From Flavobacteriales bacterium (GTDB taxonomy: Bacteria; Bacteroidota; Bacteroidia; Flavobacteriales_E; Vicingaceae), in the NCBI GenBank assembly GCA_029262875.1, contig JAJCYO010000012.1:1-46091 (forward strand): a stretch of DNA of 46,091 nt, in the 5' to 3' direction. Position numbers and translations under genes: made by a program. Under the pieces are notes generated by a model. It saw only the letters and a program-made list of their open reading frames with translations. It was not told where the DNA came from and did no database searches. This document shows positions 7,364-15,729 of the stretch, piece after piece (position 1 is the first letter of the stretch; every line of letters begins with the position of its first letter).

Positions 7364-7807
7364 ATGACAGAAACAGCAAATAAGGTAAGTAATCCAGCAG
7401 CCAATAAAGGTAAGGTCAATAAGAAAGCACTCATTATTGGTGGGGTTTCATTATTAGCAGCAGCAGGAATAGGTTATGGTATCTACCATTTCTTTTTTAA
7501 AGATAAGGGAGATGAGGACTATTCAGATGAAGATTCTGGTGGTGCAAAAAAAGTAAGTAAAACCTTTACCAATAGAGATTATCCTTTGAGTTATGGTACG
7601 CATCATCCTGGTGTTGGCATTCTTCAGTTGTATTTAAAGAAAACATACCACGCTAATATGGGAAATTATGGTAAAAATAAGGATGGGATAGATGGGAAGT
7701 TTGGGAAAGTAACTAAAGAGGCTGCTTTAAAGCATTTAAAGAAAGCAGTATTTACTGAAAAAGACATTGCTGGAATGAGAGCAGCTCTAAAATTTATAAA
7801 AGTATGA
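7364..7807 (+). CDS. Membrane-anchored peptidoglycan-binding protein
   Basis: The product has 147 residues. A membrane helix at about 22-43 (ALIIGGVSLLAAAGIGYGIYHFFF) is followed by an acidic linker. The C-terminal domain resembles PG_binding_1, with LGxGxxxxLQ-like GVGILQLYLKK (about 83-94) and the DGKFGKVTKEAALKHL signature (about 107-122). The product overlaps the next gene by four bases (ATGA), and that gene carries the same layout with a different sequence, so the pair probably acts together. Peptidoglycan attachment is the expected function of the family. Confidence 0.78.
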   Translation: MTETANKVSNPAANKGKVNKKALIIGGVSLLAAAGIGYGIYHFFFKDKGDEDYSDEDSGGAKKVSKTFTNRDYPLSYGTHHPGVGILQLYLKKTYHANMGNYGKNKDGIDGKFGKVTKEAALKHLKKAVFTEKDIAGMRAALKFIKV

Positions 7808-8319
7808 ACACACGAACTGTAGTCATAGGAATTGGTATAGCAAGTGGTTTGGTAGGTTTAGGCTTTTTAGCTCACTATTTATATAGTGGTGAACAGGAAG
7901 AACAAGTAAACGATAACCCAGTTAACGAGGCTGAGAAAAATGAGACAAAGCAGATAGAAACCAAGCTTACTGTAAAAACTCACAAGAAAAGACCACAGGT
8001 AAAAAAGATAGTGATGGTTAAACCTAAGCCTCAATTGTATCAACCTGAATCAAAAATGAAGGTAGTTGACGTGGAAGAAATAAAACCTCCAACTGCAGAT
8101 GAATTTCCATTAAGGTTAGGTAGTGAAGGAAAAAGAGTTGTACGCCTACAAGTTTGGTTAATGAGAAATTACGGATGGACAGGAAAAGTAACGGGAGTAT
8201 TTGATGAAAAGACCGAGAGCTTGTTGAAAAAATCCATCAAAGAAATCGAGTTGGATGAAGCTACTTATTCCGAAATGAAAATGGAAAAGCCAGTTCATGA
8301 ACAAATAATTAAGCGGTAA
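7804..8319 (+). CDS. Membrane-anchored peptidoglycan-binding protein
   Basis: The product has 171 residues. An N-terminal membrane helix (about 5-25, VVIGIGIASGLVGLGFLAHYL) precedes a long charged Lys/Pro/Gln-rich linker (about 30-95) able to span a distance, then a PG_binding_1-like domain (about 98-155) with LRLGSEGKRVVRLQVWL and VTGVFDEKTESLLKK. It is translationally coupled to the preceding gene of similar architecture. The linker plus terminal wall-binding domain suits a tether between membrane and peptidoglycan, which is inference. Confidence 0.78.
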   Translation: MNTRTVVIGIGIASGLVGLGFLAHYLYSGEQEEQVNDNPVNEAEKNETKQIETKLTVKTHKKRPQVKKIVMVKPKPQLYQPESKMKVVDVEEIKPPTADEFPLRLGSEGKRVVRLQVWLMRNYGWTGKVTGVFDEKTESLLKKSIKEIELDEATYSEMKMEKPVHEQIIKR

Positions 8320-8321
8320 GA

Positions 8322-8558
8322 ATGGCAAAAAAAAACATAAAAGATTATCTCGATGCTTTGGTGGACAAAGAGGGGCTTCGTACAGAAGTTACGCTGACCC
8401 TTACTGATGATACATTATATAAAATTATCGCAGCATTGTTGGCTGCGGGTGTAGGTATTGTGGTAATAGCACACTTGCTTAAAAATATGTTTCCAAACAA
8501 ACAATTAGCAGAGAATAATGAGCTATTACGTGAGATAAAAGAAGGACTAAAAGGATGA
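8322..8558 (+). CDS. Small single-pass membrane protein (78 aa)
   Basis: A charged N-terminal part (residues 1-30) is followed by a membrane helix (about 34-52, IIAALLAAGVGIVVIAHLL) and a short polar helix. It overlaps the next gene by four bases (ATGA). No family is recognised. The size and topology would also fit a small holin, but nothing specific supports that. Confidence 0.65.
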   Translation: MAKKNIKDYLDALVDKEGLRTEVTLTLTDDTLYKIIAALLAAGVGIVVIAHLLKNMFPNKQLAENNELLREIKEGLKG

Positions 8559-8929
8559 AAAAGACATTAGCCATACTATTTGGAATTTCTGTATTCGCTG
8601 GAGCTGGATATGCAGCTTTCGCATACACGCCTATTGGAAAAATTGCCCTTTCCAAAGTTCTCATAAAAAAATGGGAACAGTCAGCGACACAGGTAAATAA
8701 GAAGTTGGATAAAAAATTCTTGGAAAAAGAACTCAAGAAACTGACCTACAGCGACCATGAATTATTACTGAGATATACACTGCTTAATCCACTTGGAAAA
8801 AGGAGGGCGGGTAAGTTCAACAAAAAAGTGGAACAACGCTTTAAGAAATTATGGGGAAAAATGACAAAGGAAAAAATCTATCAACGAGCAGATTTGAGCC
8901 AATTAGACAACATTGTTTTACCAGGATAA
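8555..8929 (+). CDS. Small protein with N-terminal signal-anchor
   Basis: The product has 124 residues. A signal-anchor or signal peptide (about 4-24, LAILFGISVFAGAGYAAFAY) precedes a basic, helical remainder rich in Lys and Leu (KKLDKKFLEKELKKL). It is translationally coupled to the preceding small membrane protein. The function is not recognised. Confidence 0.65.
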   Translation: MKKTLAILFGISVFAGAGYAAFAYTPIGKIALSKVLIKKWEQSATQVNKKLDKKFLEKELKKLTYSDHELLLRYTLLNPLGKRRAGKFNKKVEQRFKKLWGKMTKEKIYQRADLSQLDNIVLPG

Positions 8930-8939
8930 ATTAAAAATT

Positions 8940-9338
8940 ATGAAAACTGAAATCACACAAGAAATATGGAATCAAATTTCCACTTACGTAAGCAGTCTTG
9001 ATTGGGCTTACATATTGACCTTCATCATTATTGCCTATGGTATTAATCATTATTGGGTAAAGGATAAAATTAAAAAGACGACACACGTTAAATCGAAAAC
9101 TCGATACAGAACGGTAATTGTGGGAGTGCTTTATGCTGTGATTCTCTACTTCATTAGAGGCTACGATTTATCCAAAGTAGAAATCCTGTTTCAATCGTTG
9201 GTTTTTGCATTGGTTTTTCATCAACTCATCATTGATGGGATAATGAAATTCATAGCTAAACGGGTTTTACCTGCACACGTAGGCAGACATATTGATTGTC
9301 CCAATGACCATAAACGGAACTTAAATGGACAAGTGTAA
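8940..9338 (+). CDS. Holin-like three-TM protein
   Basis: I take the ATG at 8940 as the start, because the longer frame from 8913 would overlap the preceding gene and adds only nine residues. The 132-residue product has three predicted membrane segments (about 18-36, 57-74 and 81-106) joined by basic loops (KDKIKKTTHVKSKTR) and a basic His-containing tail. Size, topology and position just before a spanin-like overlapping pair match a class I holin in a phage lysis cassette. No holin family signature is evident, so a general membrane protein is the alternative. Confidence 0.6.
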   Translation: MKTEITQEIWNQISTYVSSLDWAYILTFIIIAYGINHYWVKDKIKKTTHVKSKTRYRTVIVGVLYAVILYFIRGYDLSKVEILFQSLVFALVFHQLIIDGIMKFIAKRVLPAHVGRHIDCPNDHKRNLNGQV

Positions 9339-9681
9339 AGCCATATTATTAATAGCTATCCTATGCTTATTGGTGCTTGCATACTTTTTTTGGTTCGGAC
9401 AGTCAGGAAGAAATTCCGATCACGGAAACAACAAAGAGCAAATCAAGAGCTTGCAACAGCAGAACGATTCGTTGAGAAAAAATAATGTGCAGCTCGATAA
9501 GCAAGTAGTCCGATTGAAGATTGATACGGATAGCTTAATGAAACTGGTCAGAATAGACCAACAAAAAATTAGTGAATTGAAAAAAAATGAAAATGAAAAA
9601 ATTATTGCTATTGACAATTTTGACAACAATGAGCTGTTCGATTTTTTCTCAGGGATTAAAACCGATAGTACAGCAAATTGA
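9325..9681 (+). CDS. Spanin-like (Rz-type) membrane coiled-coil protein
   Basis: The product has 118 residues. A short N-terminus leads into one membrane helix (about 5-24, KAILLIAILCLLVLAYFFWF), then a long coiled coil (about 38-95, IKSLQQQNDSLRKNN and similar heptads). This is the layout of an inner-membrane spanin, which links the inner and outer membranes at lysis. The gene overlaps the holin-like gene by 14 bases and the next gene by 95 bases in a different frame, as Rz and Rz1 genes often do. The spanin call rests on layout, not on sequence similarity. Confidence 0.62.
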   Translation: MDKCKAILLIAILCLLVLAYFFWFGQSGRNSDHGNNKEQIKSLQQQNDSLRKNNVQLDKQVVRLKIDTDSLMKLVRIDQQKISELKKNENEKIIAIDNFDNNELFDFFSGIKTDSTAN

Positions 9682-10012
9682 TAGCGATACCGTTTTTTGT
9701 TTTACCATCAATCAATCCAAAGAAATTGCGAAGCACATTGCAAGTGGAATATCTAAAGATTCTATTGTAAATCGTTTGGAGTTAGAAAGCTCTAAACTTT
9801 TTCTTGTTACTCAAAAACAAGATAGCACCATTCATTTTCTTGAGGTGATGCAGGGAAACCTGAATACGATCAATCAAAATCAAAAAAATCATATAGGACT
9901 TTTAAATAATACCATTAATGACCAGCAACGCAAAATTAAGCGAAGCAGGTTTCATAAAATTTTGTTAGGTGTTGGAATGGGAATAATGACAGTAATAGCA
10001 ATTAGTAAATAA
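9587..10012 (+). CDS. Secreted coiled-coil protein overlapping Rz-like gene
   Basis: The product has 141 residues. A clear signal peptide (about 1-21, KKLLLLTILTTMSCSIFSQG) is followed by a helical periplasmic part and a C-terminal membrane helix (about 124-139, ILLGVGMGIMTVIAI). The first 95 bases are shared out of frame with the Rz-like gene. Under a two-component spanin model this would be the outer partner, but a classical lipobox is not convincing (TMSC) and the C-terminal anchor is unusual, so it could act alone. An alternative start two codons downstream (9593) changes little. Confidence 0.6.
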   Translation: MKMKKLLLLTILTTMSCSIFSQGLKPIVQQIDSDTVFCFTINQSKEIAKHIASGISKDSIVNRLELESSKLFLVTQKQDSTIHFLEVMQGNLNTINQNQKNHIGLLNNTINDQQRKIKRSRFHKILLGVGMGIMTVIAISK

Positions 10013-10017
10013 GCAGA

Positions 10018-11250
10018 ATGAGTGGATATCAAAGTGATATAATCGGTGTCGGTGGTGCAATAGCATCCAACGTAGTTGTGATAGATTCATCTAATGGAGA
10101 TGATGCTACTGGTGAAAAAGGCAATGCTTCTAAACCATTTAAAACTGGTTTGGCAGGAGAGTTGGCTGCTTCTTCAGGAGACATTCTTCATTTTTTATCA
10201 GGTACATACTTGGATGTTAATATGGGAAAAGACGGCATCATTTATAATTACGATGCAGGTGCGATAATGACTAACCTCATTGATACTGACCCAAGCACTT
10301 TTACAGATGAAGGTAAGGGGGATATTCAGTTTAAAATTTGTGGTGATGGTCATTTCATCCACGAACGCTATTGGAATGTTAATAATTGGAATATTGAAAT
10401 AGTTCGATTGGTAAATAATAGCAAGGCTGATGTTGAAGGGTACAAATTTGCAAATAATGGGAATGATGGAGCACTTTTCAAAACACAGACTAATTCGGGA
10501 GAAATTAATGTAGTTGCTGATGAATTATATAGTGGTTACGGAGGTGCTTTTACAGGAGATACAGGAAGAATAACTATTTGTGCAAGGAGAGCTGACATAT
10601 CATTCGCAACACAGGCTGCTGGTTCAGCTAAGATGAAATTACAAATTAAAGAATACAATGCAGATGTGCCACATCCATTTTCAGCCTTCTTTTCAACATT
10701 CGCTGCTAGAGATAGTAGTCGTTTGGAATTTGAGGGAACTGTTAATTACAATCCATCAATAAGCCCTAGTGGAGCTACAGCTTTAATAAACAGCCATCAA
10801 AATGGTGGAGTTAATAAGGGAATTATCCGAATTAAAGGAATAGTAAATGTAATTAGTCATAAGCTATTTGCTTTTGTGTCTGGAACTACAGCGGATAATA
10901 ACATTATTTATATAGAGGGAGAAGTGAATTTAGGTGTAGGAGCAAGTGATGATATATTTTTCGCTAATTCTCCTGGTCGATTAGTTACCCGAAACCTTGT
11001 TATTAAATCTGAAAGTACCACTCGAACAACAGGAATAATCCCTGCTCACGTAGTTGAATTTCATGCAGAGAGTACCACGATTGTATTGAACTCTGCTGAA
11101 ATGGCTTTAGGTAGTCAGGCAATATATGCAACAGCTCCAAGCAATGCTTATTTAAAAAGTTTTTTCAGTAATGCATCCATTGATGCTCAGGTAACCAACT
11201 TAATCCCTAATGGCTTAGTAGATGTCAATAATCCAAATATTAAAGAATAA
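10018..11250 (+). CDS. Beta-helix fibre/spike protein
   Basis: The product has 410 residues without signal or membrane segment. The N-terminus MSGYQSDI recurs as MSGYESDI in the fibre protein at 14371. The segment VIDSSNGDDATGEKGNASKP (21-40) is the conserved cap of right-handed parallel beta-helix proteins of the pectate-lyase type, seen in phage tailspikes and adhesins. The rest is rich in short Val/Ile-Asn-Gly repeats typical of helix rungs. A receptor-binding or polysaccharide-degrading spike is the likely role. The shared N-terminal octapeptide may be a particle-docking signal. Confidence 0.78.
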   Translation: MSGYQSDIIGVGGAIASNVVVIDSSNGDDATGEKGNASKPFKTGLAGELAASSGDILHFLSGTYLDVNMGKDGIIYNYDAGAIMTNLIDTDPSTFTDEGKGDIQFKICGDGHFIHERYWNVNNWNIEIVRLVNNSKADVEGYKFANNGNDGALFKTQTNSGEINVVADELYSGYGGAFTGDTGRITICARRADISFATQAAGSAKMKLQIKEYNADVPHPFSAFFSTFAARDSSRLEFEGTVNYNPSISPSGATALINSHQNGGVNKGIIRIKGIVNVISHKLFAFVSGTTADNNIIYIEGEVNLGVGASDDIFFANSPGRLVTRNLVIKSESTTRTTGIIPAHVVEFHAESTTIVLNSAEMALGSQAIYATAPSNAYLKSFFSNASIDAQVTNLIPNGLVDVNNPNIKE

Positions 11251-11265
11251 TTAAAATAGAATGAT

Positions 11266-11475
11266 ATGGCAGGTATAAAAACAGTAATCCACTTAATTGT
11301 AGCACCTAAAGAGCTTCCTTTTGACTATGAAGACAAAGTAAGTGCAGCGATAGATGTTTACGAGAATGGAGAGAGAACTGCTGAAAGTTATCGGGTAAAT
11401 TATGATGACTTAACCCCAACTCAGCAAGAACAATGGGATGATTTTGTAAAAATGATAAGTACAATAAAAGCGTAA
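11266..11475 (+). CDS. Small hypothetical protein between fibre genes
   Basis: The product has 69 residues and is acidic, with no membrane segment and no recognised family. It begins with a beta strand-like stretch (TVIHLIVAP) and ends helical. It lies 16 bases after one fibre gene and 3 bases before the next. A fibre chaperone or connector is possible, but this is only positional inference. Confidence 0.55.
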   Translation: MAGIKTVIHLIVAPKELPFDYEDKVSAAIDVYENGERTAESYRVNYDDLTPTQQEQWDDFVKMISTIKA

Positions 11476-11477
11476 CT

Positions 11478-14009
11478 ATGGCAAGAAACCGAAATAAACG
11501 AACAATTACGACCAATGACAGTATTCAACTTACTGATCAGGTATTACTATTGGATGTTTCCGCAGGAGCGTTTCAATTGGATTTACCCGATTCAACAAGT
11601 GATGGAGTTGAAGTAGGTCATCGTATTTATCTCATCCCCATTGGTGGTGATATTGTTGCCAACAATGTTACACTTGTTCCTTTTGTTGGAGATGGAACTA
11701 CTGTAACTGGAGGTGTAAATATGGTACTTGATTCTGATACTGTAAAAGTATTGGAGTTAATGGAAAATCAAGATTGGACGCTAATAATCGGAGAAGAAAG
11801 TGCTTCTACTGGAGGTTTGCCTTTAGAGGGAAGAAATATATACGTTTCTGCATTAGGGAATGATAGCACAGGAGAGACAGGAAACCCCAACAAACCATTT
11901 AAAACGGTTGCTGCTGCCCAAGCATTAGCCATTACGTTAAATCCTTTACTCACTAATCCTGTTTATATACTTCTATATGATGGTACATTTAATGAAGATG
12001 TAACGCTAACTACAAGTTTCATTTATTTAAGAGCCGTAAAAGTAGGTTCGTTATTATTCGATAGACAAAATCCTGGTCTTTCTGCAACGTATGTTCCTGG
12101 AACGTTACCTGAAAATGCACAGCAAGCAGTTGGTGGATGGACTGCATTAGAAACTTTTGATGATTATACGGGTGTGAATTTTACCATTGGCGGAGAAACG
12201 TGGGTTGGAACGGATGCTTATGCAGGTGCTCCATTTACGTATGGTCCCGTAAGTTTTTTCGACCCTGAAACGATGTTCGATAATTTCATAGCCAATTTTA
12301 ATGCAAACAACACTCAGGGATTAATAGCTCATTATAATTTAGGTGATTTAAGAGTAGATACAGGGTTTTTTAATTATTCAGAAGACGGTATTACCATTAC
12401 AACGGATGGTTCGGAAGCTCCAAACTTTGCTTCAAAAAATGGAATTGCTTGTAACATAAGTGATCCAACTAAAATTGTCGCAGGATTAGGAGAGGAAGTA
12501 AGTCCGACTGAAGGAGGAACTTCTCCAGTAGTATTTATTTCAGGAAGTGGTACACCTACCATTACGAGAGGTGTTTTTATAGATGGCACTTTAATCGTTG
12601 AATCGGGTGTTGTAACGTTAGTTGAAGGAGTTGATTGTCAAAGCATTTATTTAAAAGGAGTAGTTACAAGTAGTTCTTTTAAGAACTTAAATGTATATGC
12701 TGAAATTACTGCAGATGGAGTTGATGCTAATTCGTGGTATGATGTTCATTCCCCATCATTTTTTGAAACTAAAGATACACTTGGAACATACACGTTCTGT
12801 AGCGGTGGTGATTACGCCTTTTCAGGTAAAGCCACAGCAGATGGTGTTTATAAGAATAATGTGTGTAAGAATTTTGGGTATGGATTAAAAAGTATCACAG
12901 GTATTTTTATTGGTAATGAGGGGGATGATTTTTGTTTTGGTAGAGCTGAAGCAGGGGCTTTACATTCAGGAGATTACATAGAAAATGTAGGTAAGAATTA
13001 TTGTTTCTCTCCAGAGAAGTATCAAAATGCAGTTTTACTTAGAAATACTGGAATTGACTTCTGTTTTGGGTACATAGACAATCTGATGTTAACTCGAATA
13101 CCGAATGGTGTAAATGTGATAGAATGTACAGTTACCACTATGATTGGTTGCGAAATGCGTAACGAAGGTTTTGGTTACTCTGAAGGAAACGGAGGTTCAG
13201 AATATATACTTGGAGCTGTTTGTGTTTTTAGAGATTGTAGTGCGAGAATAAAAGGATTTTTAGTTGCTGATGTTCAAGGGAAAATAACTAAAACATCAGG
13301 TGCTACATCCACTTATACGAATTGTTCTGTATTGGCATCTTCTCAAGGAGGGTTTTTATGTGCTATAAATTCGGGTGCTGTTGTGGATGTTCGGGGTGTA
13401 TCATTTATCAATTGTACTAAAAATACTGGAACTAGTTTTGGTTCAACCACAGCTAATGGTTCTTTAATCGCTACGGATGTTAGATTTCAAGATTGTCAAG
13501 GACAGCGTATAATGGAGTTTGGGGGAATTACTGCCTATAATTTAACAGATGTAACATACATTGGATGTTTTGGAAGACAACGATTATTCAATAATACCAG
13601 TTCAAGCCCTCTTTTAAGTTTTACGAGAGTATTGATACAAGATTGTACAGCTGACAATTTCTTTGGATTAAATGCAACTTCTGTTGCTGCTGTAAAAGAC
13701 ATTACTTTTCAGAATATTACGCATAGAAGTATAAGCCAAACACTTTTTTCATTAAGTCCTTTTGCTTTTAAACTGATAGATACCAAATTTAAAACAACTG
13801 CATTTGCAGCACCTTTGACAGTAGCAGATGGAGCAATAGTTATGGGTTGTGTTCTTATTGCAGGGGGAGGTGGGGCTGAAAGCATTGCAGCTAATACTCC
13901 TATTAACGCTAAAATTTGGCTCAATTCACTTAACCAACCCTTGAGTGCTAATATCACACTTCCAGGAGCAAGCTATATAAATTTAATTGACCCAACTTTC
14001 GATATTTAA
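11478..14009 (+). CDS. Large beta-helix fibre protein
   Basis: The product has 843 residues. Residues 1-100 form a small beta domain (QLDLPDSTSDGVEVG), then the beta-helix cap YVSALGNDSTGETGNPNKPFKTVAAAQ (about 117-143) repeats the cap of the gene at 10018. Long stretches of helix rungs follow, including a Cys-rich block (about 440-620) where the pattern NxGxDFCFG recurs at roughly 20-30-residue spacing (for example GDDFCFG and GIDFCFG). A Gly-rich segment and a short beta end domain close the protein. It is probably a trimeric adhesion fibre or spike of the particle. Repeated Cys residues are unusual for a cytosolically assembled tailspike. Confidence 0.78.
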   Translation: MARNRNKRTITTNDSIQLTDQVLLLDVSAGAFQLDLPDSTSDGVEVGHRIYLIPIGGDIVANNVTLVPFVGDGTTVTGGVNMVLDSDTVKVLELMENQDWTLIIGEESASTGGLPLEGRNIYVSALGNDSTGETGNPNKPFKTVAAAQALAITLNPLLTNPVYILLYDGTFNEDVTLTTSFIYLRAVKVGSLLFDRQNPGLSATYVPGTLPENAQQAVGGWTALETFDDYTGVNFTIGGETWVGTDAYAGAPFTYGPVSFFDPETMFDNFIANFNANNTQGLIAHYNLGDLRVDTGFFNYSEDGITITTDGSEAPNFASKNGIACNISDPTKIVAGLGEEVSPTEGGTSPVVFISGSGTPTITRGVFIDGTLIVESGVVTLVEGVDCQSIYLKGVVTSSSFKNLNVYAEITADGVDANSWYDVHSPSFFETKDTLGTYTFCSGGDYAFSGKATADGVYKNNVCKNFGYGLKSITGIFIGNEGDDFCFGRAEAGALHSGDYIENVGKNYCFSPEKYQNAVLLRNTGIDFCFGYIDNLMLTRIPNGVNVIECTVTTMIGCEMRNEGFGYSEGNGGSEYILGAVCVFRDCSARIKGFLVADVQGKITKTSGATSTYTNCSVLASSQGGFLCAINSGAVVDVRGVSFINCTKNTGTSFGSTTANGSLIATDVRFQDCQGQRIMEFGGITAYNLTDVTYIGCFGRQRLFNNTSSSPLLSFTRVLIQDCTADNFFGLNATSVAAVKDITFQNITHRSISQTLFSLSPFAFKLIDTKFKTTAFAAPLTVADGAIVMGCVLIAGGGGAESIAANTPINAKIWLNSLNQPLSANITLPGASYINLIDPTFDI

Positions 14010-14012
14010 GAT

Positions 14013-14351
14013 ATGAGATTTACGATTATAAAAACAGCTACAGGGTATCAAAAAATAGCTTACAACGATACCACAACAAAAGAGAAGCGACCAAAGGTAA
14101 TGGAGGATGTTCTTGATAAGGATGTAATTGCTATCCTAAAGAATTGCTATTTGAAAAAGATAAAAACCATTGAATGCTCGAAGCTCGTTTCTCAAGCATT
14201 TCAATTCAATACAAAGAACAAAACCTTTTACCTGATAATTCGCCACTTATCTGATAAAGGTAGTGGAGTTAGTAAGCTCAGAATAGCTTATACAGATGTT
14301 GGATTTACTAAAGAATTGTTAGAGAGTATAAAAGTGAATGATTATGAATAA
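14013..14351 (+). CDS. Hypothetical protein between fibre genes
   Basis: The product has 112 residues, is basic in its first half, and lacks any signal or membrane segment. It starts three bases after the large fibre gene. The sequence (MRFTIIKTATGYQKIAY) looks alpha/beta and no family is recognised. Like the small protein at 11266 it separates two fibre genes, so an assembly factor is conceivable. Confidence 0.55.
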   Translation: MRFTIIKTATGYQKIAYNDTTTKEKRPKVMEDVLDKDVIAILKNCYLKKIKTIECSKLVSQAFQFNTKNKTFYLIIRHLSDKGSGVSKLRIAYTDVGFTKELLESIKVNDYE

Positions 14352-14370
14352 CCGATTTAATTAAAAAATT

Positions 14371-15708
14371 ATGAGTGGATATGAAAGTGATATAGACTTA
14401 AATGATGTCAATTTTGTTGGGGATTTTCCTCTACAAAACAATGTTGGTGATTACGGAATTGCTACTGGAACTAACGATTACCTCTTAGCGTTAGATCCGC
14501 CATTAACTTCTTTAAGAATTGGAATGGAATTAAAGGTAGCATTTCAGAATCCAAATACCACCGTTGGAACATTAGATACGAATGGTACTGGTGCTAAACC
14601 GTTGAAAAAGATGGTAGCTGGCGTAAAAACTGATGTTGCAGCAGGAAATTTATCCAACAAGATTTGTATCATTTTGTGGGATGGTGTTGACTATGTAATT
14701 ACCAATATCAATGATGCTGTTTTGCCAGCTTCCGAAACACAAATTGGTATTTCTCGATTTGCCAATGACTTAGAAATAGATAATGGTCTTGCTGATGACT
14801 TATCGGTATCATCAAAGCAGCTTACTCGATTTGTTGCTGATAAAATTACAGGACTTTGGGACGATCAGGGATTAATAGATGCTTCGGTTAATCCGAATTA
14901 TCCTGTTGGTTTAAAAGGTGATGCTTATACGTTTTCAGCAGCAGGGAAAATAGGCGGAGCTGCGGGAACTGATGTTGAAGTGAGAGACGTTCTTTACTGT
15001 ATTAATGACAATGCAGGAGGGAATGAAGCAGCCGTAGGAGCTGATTGGAATATTATACAAGCAAACATTAATCAGGCAACAGATTTAATTGCAGGGATAA
15101 TAAGAATTAGTACAACTCCTGAAGCATTAGCAGGAGTACTCGATAATGTTGCGATCACACCAAAAACGTTAAATGATGTATTGGCTGCTGTTATCGTACA
15201 GGCAACACAAGCTGTTGTGGGAACTGCAAGGTTTGCTACTTCACCTGAAACTTTAGCAGGGCTGTTAACGAATGTGGGTATTTCTCCTGCAACATTAAAG
15301 GTGGCATTAGACAATTACCTGAATCGAGAAACACAGTTAAGTATTGCAGCAGCAGATATCAATCCTGCTGTTTTTACTACACCATCAAGGAATCGTTATG
15401 TGGCAGTTAATGGCAATCTTATTATGGGTAAAGATATTCGATTAAAAGCAGTTGGTCCTTTACCTGCGGTTTTCGGTTTTGTTCACATTCTTAATTTTCC
15501 TAAACCATTAAATACGCCAACTCCACATCAACCAACATTGTTGTTATCCAGTTTGGGAAATACTTTCAGTTTGAATATAGATTCTGAAGGCAGGGTGTTT
15601 TTGTCAGGAACATTTGGTAGTGGAAGTGAAGAACTGATATTAAATCTTGCACCTTATTTGGCAAAATTCCCTTTAGAGTATCACGGTTCACAACCACCAA
15701 CAACTTAA
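14371..15708 (+). CDS. Phage tail-fibre-like repeat protein
   Basis: The product has 445 residues. It opens with MSGYESDI, nearly identical to the start of the fibre gene at 10018. Repeats of the phage tail-fibre kind follow at about residues 126-155, 246-272 and 280-311, each reading like G-I/T-x-R-F/I-A/S-T-x-P-E-x-L-A-G then a V/I-T/S-P-x-T-L end (for example GTARFATSPETLAGLL). The C-terminal 110 residues form a distinct beta domain likely to be the tip. Such repeats are typical of receptor-binding fibres of tailed phages, so their presence here either marks an exchange between virus groups or argues for a tailed ancestry. Confidence 0.8.
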   Translation: MSGYESDIDLNDVNFVGDFPLQNNVGDYGIATGTNDYLLALDPPLTSLRIGMELKVAFQNPNTTVGTLDTNGTGAKPLKKMVAGVKTDVAAGNLSNKICIILWDGVDYVITNINDAVLPASETQIGISRFANDLEIDNGLADDLSVSSKQLTRFVADKITGLWDDQGLIDASVNPNYPVGLKGDAYTFSAAGKIGGAAGTDVEVRDVLYCINDNAGGNEAAVGADWNIIQANINQATDLIAGIIRISTTPEALAGVLDNVAITPKTLNDVLAAVIVQATQAVVGTARFATSPETLAGLLTNVGISPATLKVALDNYLNRETQLSIAAADINPAVFTTPSRNRYVAVNGNLIMGKDIRLKAVGPLPAVFGFVHILNFPKPLNTPTPHQPTLLLSSLGNTFSLNIDSEGRVFLSGTFGSGSEELILNLAPYLAKFPLEYHGSQPPTT

Positions 15709-15729
15709 AATGAGTTAAAAAAGAGAGCA

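Noticed and set aside
8913-8939. Upstream start for the holin-like gene
   Set aside because: It would overlap the previous gene and adds nine residues unlike the rest. ATG at 8940 fits the spacing.
10018-15708. Evidence for a tailed prophage
   Set aside because: The fibre-like repeats are typical of tailed phages, but fibres move between virus types and no other tail, head or terminase gene is visible in 17 kb. I keep it only as an alternative.
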